Assembly: GCF_000687875.1 (NCBI RefSeq)
Contig: NZ_JHYG01000001.1
Location: forward strand, 413,656-477,655
Reading direction: 5' to 3'
DNA: 64,000 nucleotides
DNA from: Acidocella facilis ATCC 35904
Lineage (GTDB): Bacteria > Pseudomonadota > Alphaproteobacteria > Acetobacterales > Acetobacteraceae
Part shown: in pieces, positions 16,987-25,456 of the stretch
How the letters are laid out: the number at the start of each line of letters is the position of its first letter
Position numbering within the stretch: position 1 is the stretch's first letter
Made by a program: the position numbers and the translations under genes
The notes under the pieces: generated by a model
Databases searched by the model: none
What the model was told of the DNA's origin: nothing
What the model saw: the letters and a program-made list of their open reading frames with translations, nothing else

Positions 16987-19551
16987 TCAGAAGCGCAAGG
17001 CGAGCTCCGCCTGCACGGATTGGGTGTGATCACTGGCGGCCAGCGCGGCCTCGTAGCGCAGGCTGAGCTGCCAGGCCCCGCGCCCGATGGTGAGCCCGGC
17101 GCCAAGCTGGGCACTGACCGGGGAGAGATGCGTGGCGCTGGTGGAGGTCAGGCTGCCATCAGCGGCGACAAGGCTGGTCGAGGCGCCAGGATTGGTGGCA
17201 TTCACCGTCACCCCCAGCAGTGCCCGCGGCACAATCTCCACCCCGCTGGCGGTCAGGAAGCGTTTCGCCACGCTCATCCGCAGATAGGGCGCGACATAAG
17301 TGCCGGAGGCGCTCTTGGTCTGCACCGCGAATCCCTGGGTGGCGGCCGTTTCAGAGAGGGCGCCGAGGCTGATATGGGTGATACGCAGCCCGATGGCGGG
17401 ACGCAGGACCAGCCCGTTCAGTTCGATGGGCAGCGCCGCCTGCAAGCCGCCCGAGATCAGCCCGCCGGTGCCTTTGCCGATGGCATAGCCAGCCCCGGTC
17501 GGCCGGGTAGTGCGATCCGTCAGCAGCCCGCCGGAGAGCGCGCCGTTGATCTCGACCCGGCCGAGGCCAAAGCCGCCATAAAGCCCCAGCCGCACAGCCT
17601 GCATCGAGGTCTTGCCGGATTGCTTGTCCAGCAGATCCTGCTGGTCATAGCCCACCGCGAAACCGATCCGGCCATTCCCCAGCTTCCGGTCCAGCCCAGC
17701 CAGAACCCCGCCACCCTGGGCGGAATAGGCGCTGGTGGAGAGATCCGTGGCGCTGGCCTGCACCCAACCACCCAGCCGGCACATCCCGGCTGCCAAAGCG
17801 GTGGCGAGATTGCCCGCCTCACCGGAGGCTTGCGGCACCTGGATGGAGCAGAACTGGCCGGTGCCGGACGCGGGCGGGGCCAGCAGGGTCTGGGTCAGCG
17901 CGTCGCCGGACAGCGCCTCATCCTGCGCCGCATTGGCGAAGAGGCTGGCATCCTGGGGGGCGACCACAACGCTCTGCGCCAGGCTGAGCAGCGGCACGGT
18001 CTGGGTGGTGGTGGAGGTAGTCGTCACCGTGGCGGCGCTGGCGAGCGCACTGGGGGCCAGGCTCTGCGCCGTGCTGACCAGGAGCGGGCTGGCCGCCGGG
18101 CTGCTCGTCAGGGTGCGGGCATGCTGGGCCGAATCGGTGCTGACGATGCTGGTGAAATCCCCGCTCACCCCACCGGCGGCGTTCAGGAAGGCGTAGGTCC
18201 CCGGCGCGTAGGTGCCGGGCGAGAGCACATAGGCCAGCGTGCCGCCAAGCTGGGCATGGCCGGTGACGATGAGCTGATTCATCCCGGTTGGGGTGACGAC
18301 AACCCGCAGCGTGCCGGTCGCCCCTTGGGTAAAATTGCCCTGGATGGTCAGAGGCGTGCCGACCAGCCCGGCGGTCAGCGTGCCGTTATTCGTCACCTGC
18401 CCCACCGCCCAGTTGCCGGTGACGGTCCAGGCCGCGTTCGGGGCCACAGTCAGGCTGCCGGCCCCGAAATTCACGATCGGGCTGGAAAGATCGCCATGCC
18501 CGGCGAGGGTGATGGCACTGGCGGTGCCGGTGCCATCAATGGCGCCGTTGATCTGGGCCCCGGTGCCGAGCGTCAGGCTGGAGGCGCCGTTATGCAAGGC
18601 GATGGCGCTGCCCCCGGTGCCGGTGACCATACCCGTCTCGTCGATGGTGACCGCGCCGCCGACCAGAATGCCGATGCCGCCGGTGATGCTGCCCTGATTA
18701 TTGATGACACTGCCCGCCGTCGCCGAAACCCCGACAACGCTCCCGGTGATCTGTCCGGCCGCCGCATTGGTCAGGCTGCCCGCCGCGCCGAGCTTCACCC
18801 CGACGACGCCGCCATTGATGTTGCCCGCATTGTCGAGGCTGGCGCCGTTGGTGAGCTGCACGCCGGTCTGGCCGCCATGGATCAGCCCGGTATTGGTGAT
18901 CTCGCCGCCATGGCCGATATCGATCAACCCGACCGTGCCGCCGGCAAGGCTGCCGCTATTGGTCACAGCGCTGTCGCCCATCAGATAGACCCCGAAGGCG
19001 GGCCCGGTGATCAGCCCGGCATTATTGATGCTGGAGCCGCTGCCATTGGCATAAACCCCGGCGCTGGCGCCCAGAATGCGGCCGCTGGCCTGGTTGGTGA
19101 GGGTGCCTCCGGCAAAGAGCGAGACCGCATCGCCAGTGCCGGCGGAAATCTGCCCGCTATTGGAGACACTGCCCGCCGCGCCACCGGTATAGACGCCGAT
19201 ATGGCCGCCGAAGATGGAACCGCTATTCGCCACGCTGCCCCCCTGGGTGAGGCTGACACCGTCAATGCCGCCGCCAATGGCGCCGCTATTGATCACACTC
19301 ACCCCGGCGCCGTTGCCCTGTACCGCATAGCCCGGCGCATCGATGATGGCGCTGTTGATCAGGGCGCCATTGCCGGGCAGCGCAATGCCGATGGCGGTGC
19401 TGGAAAGCAGATTGGTGGTGTTGTCGATGGCGCTTGGTTGCTGGGTCTGCGCCATCGTCGGCTGGACGAGCGAAATGGCGGCAGGCAGAGCCAAAACCGG
19501 GGCGCAAACGGTCAGCGGCGCCTTGCGCGCGAGCCTCCTCAGGGTGGTCAT
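16987..19551 (-). CDS. autotransporter (type Va) outer-membrane protein
   Basis: An 854-residue protein from the ATG at 19551; a TTG at 19572 would add 7 residues. A basic N-region (TLRRLARKAP) and hydrophobic stretch form a signal peptide ending near TMAQ. Residues about 60-360 carry a repeated 18-20-residue motif of the type NSGxIxGGxxGV, as in beta-helix passengers. A Ser/Thr/Ala-rich linker follows. The last 270 residues (from GWVQASATDLS) are an autotransporter beta-barrel ending in the aromatic C-terminal Phe (LALRF) recognised by the BAM machinery. It probably displays the helix on the cell surface. Function (adhesion, aggregation, or none) cannot be read, and no protease triad was seen. 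It stands alone, divergent from efp. Confidence 0.85.
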   Translation of the reverse strand: MTTLRRLARKAPLTVCAPVLALPAAISLVQPTMAQTQQPSAIDNTTNLLSSTAIGIALPGNGALINSAIIDAPGYAVQGNGAGVSVINSGAIGGGIDGVSLTQGGSVANSGSIFGGHIGVYTGGAAGSVSNSGQISAGTGDAVSLFAGGTLTNQASGRILGASAGVYANGSGSSINNAGLITGPAFGVYLMGDSAVTNSGSLAGGTVGLIDIGHGGEITNTGLIHGGQTGVQLTNGASLDNAGNINGGVVGVKLGAAGSLTNAAAGQITGSVVGVSATAGSVINNQGSITGGIGILVGGAVTIDETGMVTGTGGSAIALHNGASSLTLGTGAQINGAIDGTGTASAITLAGHGDLSSPIVNFGAGSLTVAPNAAWTVTGNWAVGQVTNNGTLTAGLVGTPLTIQGNFTQGATGTLRVVVTPTGMNQLIVTGHAQLGGTLAYVLSPGTYAPGTYAFLNAAGGVSGDFTSIVSTDSAQHARTLTSSPAASPLLVSTAQSLAPSALASAATVTTTSTTTQTVPLLSLAQSVVVAPQDASLFANAAQDEALSGDALTQTLLAPPASGTGQFCSIQVPQASGEAGNLATALAAGMCRLGGWVQASATDLSTSAYSAQGGGVLAGLDRKLGNGRIGFAVGYDQQDLLDKQSGKTSMQAVRLGLYGGFGLGRVEINGALSGGLLTDRTTRPTGAGYAIGKGTGGLISGGLQAALPIELNGLVLRPAIGLRITHISLGALSETAATQGFAVQTKSASGTYVAPYLRMSVAKRFLTASGVEIVPRALLGVTVNATNPGASTSLVAADGSLTSTSATHLSPVSAQLGAGLTIGRGAWQLSLRYEAALAASDHTQSVQAELALRF

Positions 19552-19782
19552 GGGATGGGGGTCTTTCAACAAGCCCCCATTTTGCGGGCATGGCTGTTTA
19601 ATTACGGATAAGTTATTTTTAGAGAGAAAACGTGAAAGAAAAGTTAATCGCCCGCAATGTTGATTTGCTTTTCTTTAATCAGCCCCGCAGGCCGAAATGC
19701 CCACAAAGCCTTGCCTCCCGCGCCGGGGCGGCGTAAGCCCCGGCCTCACGATCATTCAAAGTTCAATCCGCAGGGCAGTATT

Positions 19783-20349
19783 ATGAAGCAGCAGGCTAAC
19801 CTCATCCGCGCCGGCCAGGTCATCGAGCACGATGGCGCGCGCTGGACCGTGCTGAAGCAGCAAATCATCACCCCCGGCAAAGGCGGCGCCTTCATCCAGG
19901 TGGAAATGCGCAATCTCAAGACCGGCAATAAAACCAACGAACGCTGGCGCACCGCCGATACCGTCGAACGGCTGACCACCGAAGACCGGGACTATACCTA
20001 CTCCTACACCGATGGCGATAACCTCGTGCTGATGGACCCCGAAACCTTCGAACAATTCATGGTCCCCACCGCCATCCTCGGCGATAGCGCCCCCTTCCTG
20101 CAGGATAACATGGCCGTCTCCGTCGCCCTCGTCGAAGGCGACCCGGTCGGCATCACCCTGCCGCCCCACGTCACCCTCGAAATCGTCGAGGCCGACCCGG
20201 TGGTCAAAGGCCAAACCGCCTCCTCCTCCTACAAGCCCGCGAAACTTTCCAACGGCGTCAAAACCCTCGTCCCACCCTTCATCGAAGCCGGCGAACGCGT
20301 CGTCGTGCGCACCGAAGACGGTAGCTACGTGGAACGCGCCAAGGGGTAA
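19783..20349 (+). CDS. efp: elongation factor P
   Basis: A 188-residue EF-P, full length. The start is the ATG at 19783 (MKQQANLIRAGQVIEHDG); the frame is open upstream but that extension is not conserved. The loop PGKGGAF puts Lys33 at the tip that enters the peptidyl-transferase centre and is often beta-lysylated. The KOW-like N-domain and two OB domains follow, ending GSYVERAKG. It relieves ribosome stalling at polyproline. A hairpin CCGGGGC...GCCCCGG (19723-19743) lies in its leader, significance unknown. Confidence 0.95.
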   Translation: MKQQANLIRAGQVIEHDGARWTVLKQQIITPGKGGAFIQVEMRNLKTGNKTNERWRTADTVERLTTEDRDYTYSYTDGDNLVLMDPETFEQFMVPTAILGDSAPFLQDNMAVSVALVEGDPVGITLPPHVTLEIVEADPVVKGQTASSSYKPAKLSNGVKTLVPPFIEAGERVVVRTEDGSYVERAKG

Positions 20350-20355
20350 GCAAGG

Positions 20356-20374
20356 CCAGGGGCTCCGCCCCTGG
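20356..20374. repeat. GC-rich hairpin downstream of efp
   Basis: CCAGGGGC, loop TCC, GCCCCTGG: a perfect 8-bp stem 6 bases after the efp stop. A longer counterpart lies at 20588-20608, so the pair brackets the intergenic region. Confidence 0.6.
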
Positions 20375-20379
20375 ACCCG

Positions 20380-20445
20380 CTGGGGCCGTCGCACCGGAGG
20401 TGCGCCGGATCTGAAACCGGCGGCCCTTTGGGCCGACGGCCCCAG
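20380..20445 (+). ncRNA. Perfect cloverleaf-like four-way junction (not a tRNA)
   Basis: An 11-bp closing stem (CTGGGGCCGTC, 20380-20390, with GACGGCCCCAG, 20435-20445) encloses three hairpins that abut with no unpaired bases between them: 20391-20403 (GCACC/GGTGC, 3-base loop), 20404-20421 (GCCGG/CCGGC, 8-base loop) and 20422-20434 (GGCCC/GGGCC, loop TTT). All four stems are Watson-Crick perfect. It lacks tRNA hallmarks. It could act as RNA (an efp 3' structure) or as a DNA cruciform; expression is unproven. Confidence 0.45.
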
Positions 20446-20460
20446 ACCCCCATTAGTTTA

Positions 20461-20550
20461 GGTTCCGGGTGGGAGGGGTAACTCGCCGCCCGGTTTTTCT
20501 GTTTTATGGCCCTTGTCCGGGGCGGCGAGTTACCCCTCCCACCCGGAACC
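20461..20550. repeat. 30-bp perfect inverted repeat between efp and suhB
   Basis: The arm at 20461-20490 (GGTTCCGGGTGGGAGGGGTA, then ACTCGCCGCC) is repeated exactly in inverse orientation at 20521-20550, with a 30-base AT-richer loop. With flanking hairpins at 20564-20580 (CTGGGCC/GGCCCAG) and 20588-20608 (CCAGGGGGC/GCCCCCTGG), the 250-base region is close to mirror-symmetric. It may be a bidirectional terminator or a mobile palindromic element. Confidence 0.7.
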
Positions 20551-20635
20551 CAAGTAGCGGGGTCTGGGCCTCAGGCCCAGCGGGGGTCCAGGGGGCGGCG
20601 CCCCCTGGGTTGCCCATCTCTAGGAGCGTATTTCC

Positions 20636-21463
20636 ATGATGCCACGTCTTTCGGCGCATATGACGGTGATGCACAACGCTGCGAACAAGGCGGCGAAGCG
20701 TTTGTTGCGTGATTTCATGGAGGTTGAGAATCTCCAGGTTTCGGTGAAGGGGCCGGGGGATTTTGTCAGCCAGGCGGACATGCGCGCGGAGCAGACGCTG
20801 CGTGAGGAGCTGGAGAAGGCGCGCCCTGGCTATGCGTTTTTGATGGAGGAGAGTGGGGCGTCGGGGTCGGATAAATGGTCCTGGCGCTGGGTGGTTGATC
20901 CGCTGGATGGAACCACGAACTTTCTGCATGGCATTCCGCATTGGGCGATTTCGATCGCGCTGGAAAAGCGGCTGCCGGATGGCGGCAGCGAGATTGCGGC
21001 GGCGGTGGTGTATTGCCCGGTGAATGGCGAGATGTTCTGGGCCGAGAAGGGGGTGGGCGCGTATCTGAACGATAAGCGTCTGCGGGTTTCGGCGCGCCGG
21101 GAGTTGCATACGGCGTTGTTCGCGACGGGGATTCCGTTTGCGGCGACCTCGGCGAAGAACCGTCTGGCCTTTGCGCGCACGCTGGGGGCGTTGATGCCGG
21201 CGACGGCGGGTGTGCGCCGGTTTGGCTCGGCGGCTTTGGATCTCGCCTGGGTCGCGGCCGGGCGGTATGATGGCTATTGGGAAATGGGCATCAAGCCGTG
21301 GGATATTGCGGCGGGCATGCTCATTGTGCGTGAAGCCGGCGGTTATGCGACCGATGGCGAGGGCAAGGATCTGGTGGATGACGTGGTGGTGGCGGCGAAC
21401 CCGCATCTGCACGGCAAGCTGCTGGAGCTGGTGCAGGACGGGCTTTCCGCCAGGAAGGGTTAA
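20636..21463 (+). CDS. suhB: inositol monophosphatase family protein (SuhB-like)
   Basis: A 275-residue Mg2+-dependent phosphatase. Metal-binding motifs are MEESGASGSDK near residue 70, WVVDPLDGTTNFLHGIPHW near 86-105, and MGIKPWDIAAGMLIVREAGG near 218. The start codon follows a GGAG 10 bases upstream (TAGGAGCGTATTTCCATG). It dephosphorylates inositol 1-phosphate or related substrates; SuhB also joins rRNA antitermination complexes in E. coli. It may be cotranscribed with the three envelope genes that follow within 10 bases. Confidence 0.93.
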   Translation: MMPRLSAHMTVMHNAANKAAKRLLRDFMEVENLQVSVKGPGDFVSQADMRAEQTLREELEKARPGYAFLMEESGASGSDKWSWRWVVDPLDGTTNFLHGIPHWAISIALEKRLPDGGSEIAAAVVYCPVNGEMFWAEKGVGAYLNDKRLRVSARRELHTALFATGIPFAATSAKNRLAFARTLGALMPATAGVRRFGSAALDLAWVAAGRYDGYWEMGIKPWDIAAGMLIVREAGGYATDGEGKDLVDDVVVAANPHLHGKLLELVQDGLSARKG

Positions 21464-21470
21464 GGCTAGT

Positions 21471-22091
21471 TTGCCAGATGTGAAGATTTCAGTCTGGCTG
21501 TGCGGCCTCCTCCTCGTTGCTCCGGCCTACGCGCACGCGCAGGTTACGGTGAATCCAGCGGCCCTGCGGCAATTGCAGGGGCTGCCCGAACCCGCGCCAG
21601 TGGCGGTGCCGGCGGCCAAGCCGGCAATGGAGCGGCCGCATAAGAACTATAAGCGGCATACCGAAAACCGTGCGGCGGTGAAGCCGGTGCCGGCGGTGGC
21701 CAAGCCGGCCCCGGCTCCCAAACCGGCCCCGCCGGCGCCGCAGCCGGTGGTGGCGAAGCCTGTAGCGCCCCCTGCCCCGCCGAAGCCGTCGATTCCCAGT
21801 TTGGCGACCCTTGATTTCGCGCCCGGCAGCGCCGCCTTGCCGGCGAATGCGCAGGCAGTGCTCAAGCCCTTCTGTGCGGCCAGCACGCCGGTGCCGGTGA
21901 TCGCGCATGCGCCGCGTGACCCGAACGATGCCTCCGGCGCGATGCGGCTTTCTCTGGCGCGGGCCTTTGCGATTCGTGATGCGCTGACCGCCTGCGGGGT
22001 GAATGCGGCGAATGTGATCCCGCGCGCGGCGGGTCCGGCGAAGAGCGGGGACAGCAATCAGGCCGAGATCGGCGCAGGGGCGAAGCCATGA
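21471..22091 (+). CDS. exported Pro/Ala-rich protein with OmpA-like C-terminus
   Basis: About 206 residues. The likely start is TTG at 21471, with AAGG 5 bases upstream; a GTG at 21480 is the alternative. A signal peptide (KISVWLCGLLLVAPAYAHAQ) is followed by a long Pro/Ala/Lys-rich linker (about residues 40-100) that could span the periplasm. The C-terminus (LDFAPGSAALPANAQAVLKP, then LSLARAFAIRDALTACGV) has the layout of an OmpA peptidoglycan-binding domain, although the usual NxxLSxxRA motif is reduced. It overlaps the MotA-like gene as ATGA and probably belongs to the same envelope complex. Confidence 0.75.
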   Translation: MPDVKISVWLCGLLLVAPAYAHAQVTVNPAALRQLQGLPEPAPVAVPAAKPAMERPHKNYKRHTENRAAVKPVPAVAKPAPAPKPAPPAPQPVVAKPVAPPAPPKPSIPSLATLDFAPGSAALPANAQAVLKPFCAASTPVPVIAHAPRDPNDASGAMRLSLARAFAIRDALTACGVNAANVIPRAAGPAKSGDSNQAEIGAGAKP

Positions 22092-23254
22092 CCAGACCGA
22101 CCAATTATCTGATCCGGATGATTTTGTTCTGCATCATCGTCTATGGCGGGGCGGCAGCGCTCTCGCCGGTGCTGGCGCGGTTCTTCATGGCCAATCCGGT
22201 GATCAATTCGGTAATCCTGCTGGTCGAGATTTTCGGCGTGTTCTGGAATATCCGGCAGGTGCAACGGCTCTATCCGGAGGCGGCCTGGGTGGAGGAATTT
22301 CGGCGCAACCGGCAAAAGCTGGTGGAAGCCCCGGCGCCGACGCTGCTGGCGCCGATGGCGCGGATGCTGCAAGGGCGCGCGGATGGCGAGCGACGGCTGA
22401 CCCTCTCCGGCCAGTCCATGCGCACGATTCTGGACGGGATTTCCACCCGGCTCGACGAATCCCGGGAATTGTCGCGCTATATCACCGGGGTGATGATCTT
22501 CCTCGGCCTGCTCGGCACCTTCTGGGGGCTGCTGCATACGGTGTCCTCGGTGGCCGAGGTGATCAACGGCATGAACCTGACCACCGGCGGCGATGTGAAT
22601 GCGATGTTCGCGCAGCTGAAAACCGGGCTGGCGAAGCCGCTGGCGGGGATGGGCACGGCCTTCTCGGCCTCGATGTTCGGCCTTTCGGGCGCGCTGATCC
22701 TGGGTTTTCTGGACCTCACGGCCGGCCAGGCGCAGAACCGGTTTTTCAATGAGCTGGAGGAATGGCTGGCCTCGCTGACCAGGCTGGGCACGGGCATCCT
22801 CTCCGGCGATGGCGAGGGCAGCGTGCCGGGCTATGTGCAGGCGCTGCTGGAGCAGACGGCGGAGAATATGGACCAGCTGCAGCGTGTGCTGGCGCGTGGC
22901 GAGGAAAGCCGCGAGCAGGGCAACCAAGCGCTGCGGGCTCTGGGCGAGCGCATGGGGGATCTGGACGAGACGCTGCGGGTGCAGCAGCAGCTGATGGAGA
23001 AGCTGGCGCGCAACCAACTCAGCCTCACCCCGATCCTGACCAAGATGGCGGAGGAGCGCGAAAGCGCCACCGACCCGCTGCGCGCGCATCTGCGCAATAT
23101 CGAGCTGCTGCTCAACCGCTTCATCACCGAGACCGACCAGGGCCGGGCGCAGAGCCTGAGTGAGTTGCGCGCCGATCTGCGGCTGCTGACACGGACGCTG
23201 GCCAACCGGCTGGATGAGCCGCGAACCAACCGGCTGGACGAGCCGCGCGGATGA
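22088..23254 (+). CDS. MotA/TolQ/ExbB-type proton-channel protein with C-terminal extension
   Basis: A 388-residue inner-membrane protein. Two N-terminal transmembrane helices (about 10-35 and 38-58) are followed by a cytoplasmic segment and the conserved channel pair: ITGVMIFLGLLGTFWGLLHTV near 137-157, and GLAKPLAGMGTAFSASMFGLSGALILGF near 182-210. From about residue 230 to the end is a long helical, probably coiled-coil tail. With the next gene it forms a stator-like proton-driven unit. It is not next to flagellar or tol genes, so its mechanical output is unknown. It resembles generic alphaproteobacterial MotA/ExbB pairs and the ZorA half of Zorya. Confidence 0.85.
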   Translation: MTRPTNYLIRMILFCIIVYGGAAALSPVLARFFMANPVINSVILLVEIFGVFWNIRQVQRLYPEAAWVEEFRRNRQKLVEAPAPTLLAPMARMLQGRADGERRLTLSGQSMRTILDGISTRLDESRELSRYITGVMIFLGLLGTFWGLLHTVSSVAEVINGMNLTTGGDVNAMFAQLKTGLAKPLAGMGTAFSASMFGLSGALILGFLDLTAGQAQNRFFNELEEWLASLTRLGTGILSGDGEGSVPGYVQALLEQTAENMDQLQRVLARGEESREQGNQALRALGERMGDLDETLRVQQQLMEKLARNQLSLTPILTKMAEERESATDPLRAHLRNIELLLNRFITETDQGRAQSLSELRADLRLLTRTLANRLDEPRTNRLDEPRG

Positions 23255-24357
23255 GCCGGCGGCGCGGCGGCGGCAATAACGGGCTGGAGGCCTGGCCGGG
23301 CTATGTGGATGCGCTCTCCACATTGCTCATGGTCACCATCTTCGTGTTGCTGGTGTTCGTGCTGGCGGAGGCGTTTCTCTCCTCCGCGCTGAACGGCTCG
23401 GACAATACGATCACCCGGCTGAAGGAGCAGATCGCCGAGCTAACCCAGAGCCTGTCGATGGAGACGGCGAAGGACAGCACGCTCGCCCAGGAGCTGGCGG
23501 CGCTGAATGCGCAGCTGGCGGCCGCACAGAGTGCGAATGCGGCGCTGAGCCAGCAGGCGACGCAGGATAAGAGCACGATTTCCGGGCTGCAAAGCGCTGA
23601 GGGCGCGTTGCAGGCACAGCTTTCGGACGCGCAGGCGCAGCTGGCGGCGGCGAGCGGGCGGCTGGCCAGCCTGCAAGGCGGCGGCGATACCGCCTCCAAG
23701 CTCGCGGATGCGCAGAAACTGAACAAGCAGGATGCGGCGCAGATCGCGCTCCTGAACCAGCAGATGGCGGCCTTGCGGGCGCAGCTGGCGGCGTTGCAGC
23801 AGGCGCTGGACGCGGCCCAGGCGGCGGATGCGAAGGATAAGGTGCAGATCACCGATCTCGGCAAGCAGCTGAATGAGGCACTGGCCCGCAAGGTGGAGGA
23901 GTTGCAGCAATATCAGAGCGTGTTCTTCAAGACGCTGAGCCAGAGTCTGCAGGGCGAGAAGAACATCAAGGTGGTCGGCGACCGCTTCGTGTTTGAGAGC
24001 GACGTGCTGTTTCCGGTGGATGAGGCGACGATCACCCCGGCCGGCAAGGCGGAGATCGCGCAGGTGGCGAATGCGGTGAAGAAGATCGCCACGAAGATCC
24101 CGGATAATGTGAACTGGGTGCTCTCGGTGGATGGCTATGCGGATGCGCAGCCGATCAAAGGCGGGCCGTATAAGTCGAATTTCGACCTCTCGGCGGCGCG
24201 CGCACTGGCGGTTCTGGATCTGCTGATTGCCGACGGGGTGCCGGCGAACCGGCTGGTGACCTCCGGCATGGGCGCCAACAACCCGATTGCCACCGGCAAC
24301 ACGCCGGCGGATTACGCGCAGAACCGGCGGATCGAATTCCGGCTGACCACGCCCTGA
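23251..24357 (+). CDS. MotB-like peptidoglycan-binding protein (coiled coil plus OmpA domain)
   Basis: A 368-residue protein with a short cytoplasmic N-terminus and one transmembrane helix (about 22-47). Asp20 lies just before it in GYVDALSTLLM, the place of the essential proton-carrying Asp of MotB. A long coiled coil (about 55-215, Ala/Gln/Leu-rich heptads) precedes an OmpA-like domain (about 245-368) with VDGYADAQPI, NFDLSAARALAVLDLL and NRRIEFRL. It pairs with the MotA-like protein, overlapping it by 4 bases, and would anchor the stator to peptidoglycan. The coiled coil is far longer than the plug/linker of MotB. Confidence 0.87.
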   Translation: MSRRRGGGNNGLEAWPGYVDALSTLLMVTIFVLLVFVLAEAFLSSALNGSDNTITRLKEQIAELTQSLSMETAKDSTLAQELAALNAQLAAAQSANAALSQQATQDKSTISGLQSAEGALQAQLSDAQAQLAAASGRLASLQGGGDTASKLADAQKLNKQDAAQIALLNQQMAALRAQLAALQQALDAAQAADAKDKVQITDLGKQLNEALARKVEELQQYQSVFFKTLSQSLQGEKNIKVVGDRFVFESDVLFPVDEATITPAGKAEIAQVANAVKKIATKIPDNVNWVLSVDGYADAQPIKGGPYKSNFDLSAARALAVLDLLIADGVPANRLVTSGMGANNPIATGNTPADYAQNRRIEFRLTTP

Positions 24358-24908
24358 TGGAGATGGGGGCGCGCAAGGCGGCGCTGCGGGCGGAGCTTCT
24401 GGGGCTACGCGCGGCGCAGGACCCGGCGCTGGGGGCAGCGCTTTGCGCGCATGTGCTGGCGAGCGGGATTATCCCGCCGGATGCGGTGGTCGGCGGCTTC
24501 ATGCCGATGCGCGGCGAGATCGATATCCTGCCGCTGCTGCACGCGCTGGCGGCGCGCGGCCAGGCCTTGGCGCTGCCGGAAACGCTGCCTTTGGGTCAGC
24601 CCTTGGTGTTTCGCGCCTGGATTCCGGGGACGAAGATGCTGCCGGGGCGGTTTCGCACCACTTACCCGGATGCGGTTGAGATTGTGCCGGATTTTCTGCT
24701 AATCCCGCTGCTGGGGTTTGATGCCAGGGGACACCGGCTGGGCTATGGCGGTGGGTATTATGACCGGACCTTGGCCGCCTTGCCGGGGGCATTCCGGCTC
24801 GGTTGCGCCTATGCGATGCAGGAGGTTGCAACGCTGCCGGTGGAGGCGACGGATTTGCCGCTGCATGCCGTGGCGACCGAGGCCGGAATCAGAAACTTCT
24901 ACCCCTGA
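24357..24908 (+). CDS. 5-formyltetrahydrofolate cyclo-ligase
   Basis: A 183-residue enzyme that converts 5-formyl-THF to 5,10-methenyl-THF with ATP. The signature LLGFDARGHRLGYGGGYYDRTL is at about residues 119-140, and IPPDAVVGGFMPMRGEIDILPLL lies in the first half. It starts on the last base of the preceding stop (TGATGG). Its last 10 bases overlap the end of the convergent YidB-like gene. The join to the envelope operon looks positional rather than functional. Confidence 0.93.
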   Translation: MEMGARKAALRAELLGLRAAQDPALGAALCAHVLASGIIPPDAVVGGFMPMRGEIDILPLLHALAARGQALALPETLPLGQPLVFRAWIPGTKMLPGRFRTTYPDAVEIVPDFLLIPLLGFDARGHRLGYGGGYYDRTLAALPGAFRLGCAYAMQEVATLPVEATDLPLHAVATEAGIRNFYP

Positions 24909-25279
24909 ACATCCGCCGGCGTCTGCCCGTTCGGGGTCTGCCCGCCGGGGGTCAGATGGTCGATAATGCCCGGCAAATGCTGGGCGAGCGTGGCGCTGAC
25001 CTGGCTGGTGTCGAGGCCATATTTATCCGCCAGCCCCTGCAGCACCGGCTGGCCGAGCACGCGCTGGATGCTGTCCTGGTCCAGCGGCAAATTCTGTCCA
25101 TTGCCGATCCAGGAGGCGACATGCTCGCCAAAGCCGGTCTGGGCGAAGCGGTCGACCAGACCGTCAACGCCGTCGATCCCGTGCTGGGACATTTCATTCA
25201 TCAGCGGGCCGGCAAGCTGGTTGCTCTGCATTGACTGAAACTCGGTGAACAGGCCGGAGAGGTTTCCGAACAGCGACAT
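24899..25279 (-). CDS. YidB-family protein (DUF937)
   Basis: A 126-residue soluble protein. GIDGVDGLVDRFAQTGFGEHVASWIGNGQN near residues 34-63 and the paired IQRVLGQPVLQGLADKYGLD repeat at about 71-90 are typical of YidB/DUF937. AAGGAG precedes the ATG by 8 bases, so the start is secure. It ends in a Gly/Pro/Thr-rich tail (GGQTPNGQTPADVQG). The function of the family is unknown. It is convergent with and overlaps the cyclo-ligase by 10 bases. Confidence 0.85.
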   Translation of the reverse strand: MSLFGNLSGLFTEFQSMQSNQLAGPLMNEMSQHGIDGVDGLVDRFAQTGFGEHVASWIGNGQNLPLDQDSIQRVLGQPVLQGLADKYGLDTSQVSATLAQHLPGIIDHLTPGGQTPNGQTPADVQG

Positions 25280-25456
25280 GGCGGGCTCCTTTTGAACAAG
25301 GCCCTAGCTTAGCCTGGCCGCCGGAAAAAAGCATCCTGAATGCGCAACGGATTCACCAAACCGTTATATTCATGAGGAATTGCAAAAGTTTTTCCGCTTG
25401 CGGCCAGGGGGGCGCGGGCCCAGCTTCAGGGGACAGCAACCGAAAAGGAGCCCGAA

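Noticed and set aside
16405..19611. A 1068-codon rightward open frame
   Set aside because: It runs antisense through ureD, the palindromic region and the autotransporter; it has no domain pattern and is rich in Arg/Gly/Ala/His, typical of high-GC shadow frames.
20380..20445. tRNA gene
   Set aside because: The cloverleaf has the wrong arm lengths, no T-loop or anticodon-loop consensus and no acceptor end.
21471..24357. Zorya anti-phage defence system
   Set aside because: Only MotA/MotB-like parts are present; there is no ZorC, ZorD helicase-nuclease or ZorE, and the following gene is folate metabolism.
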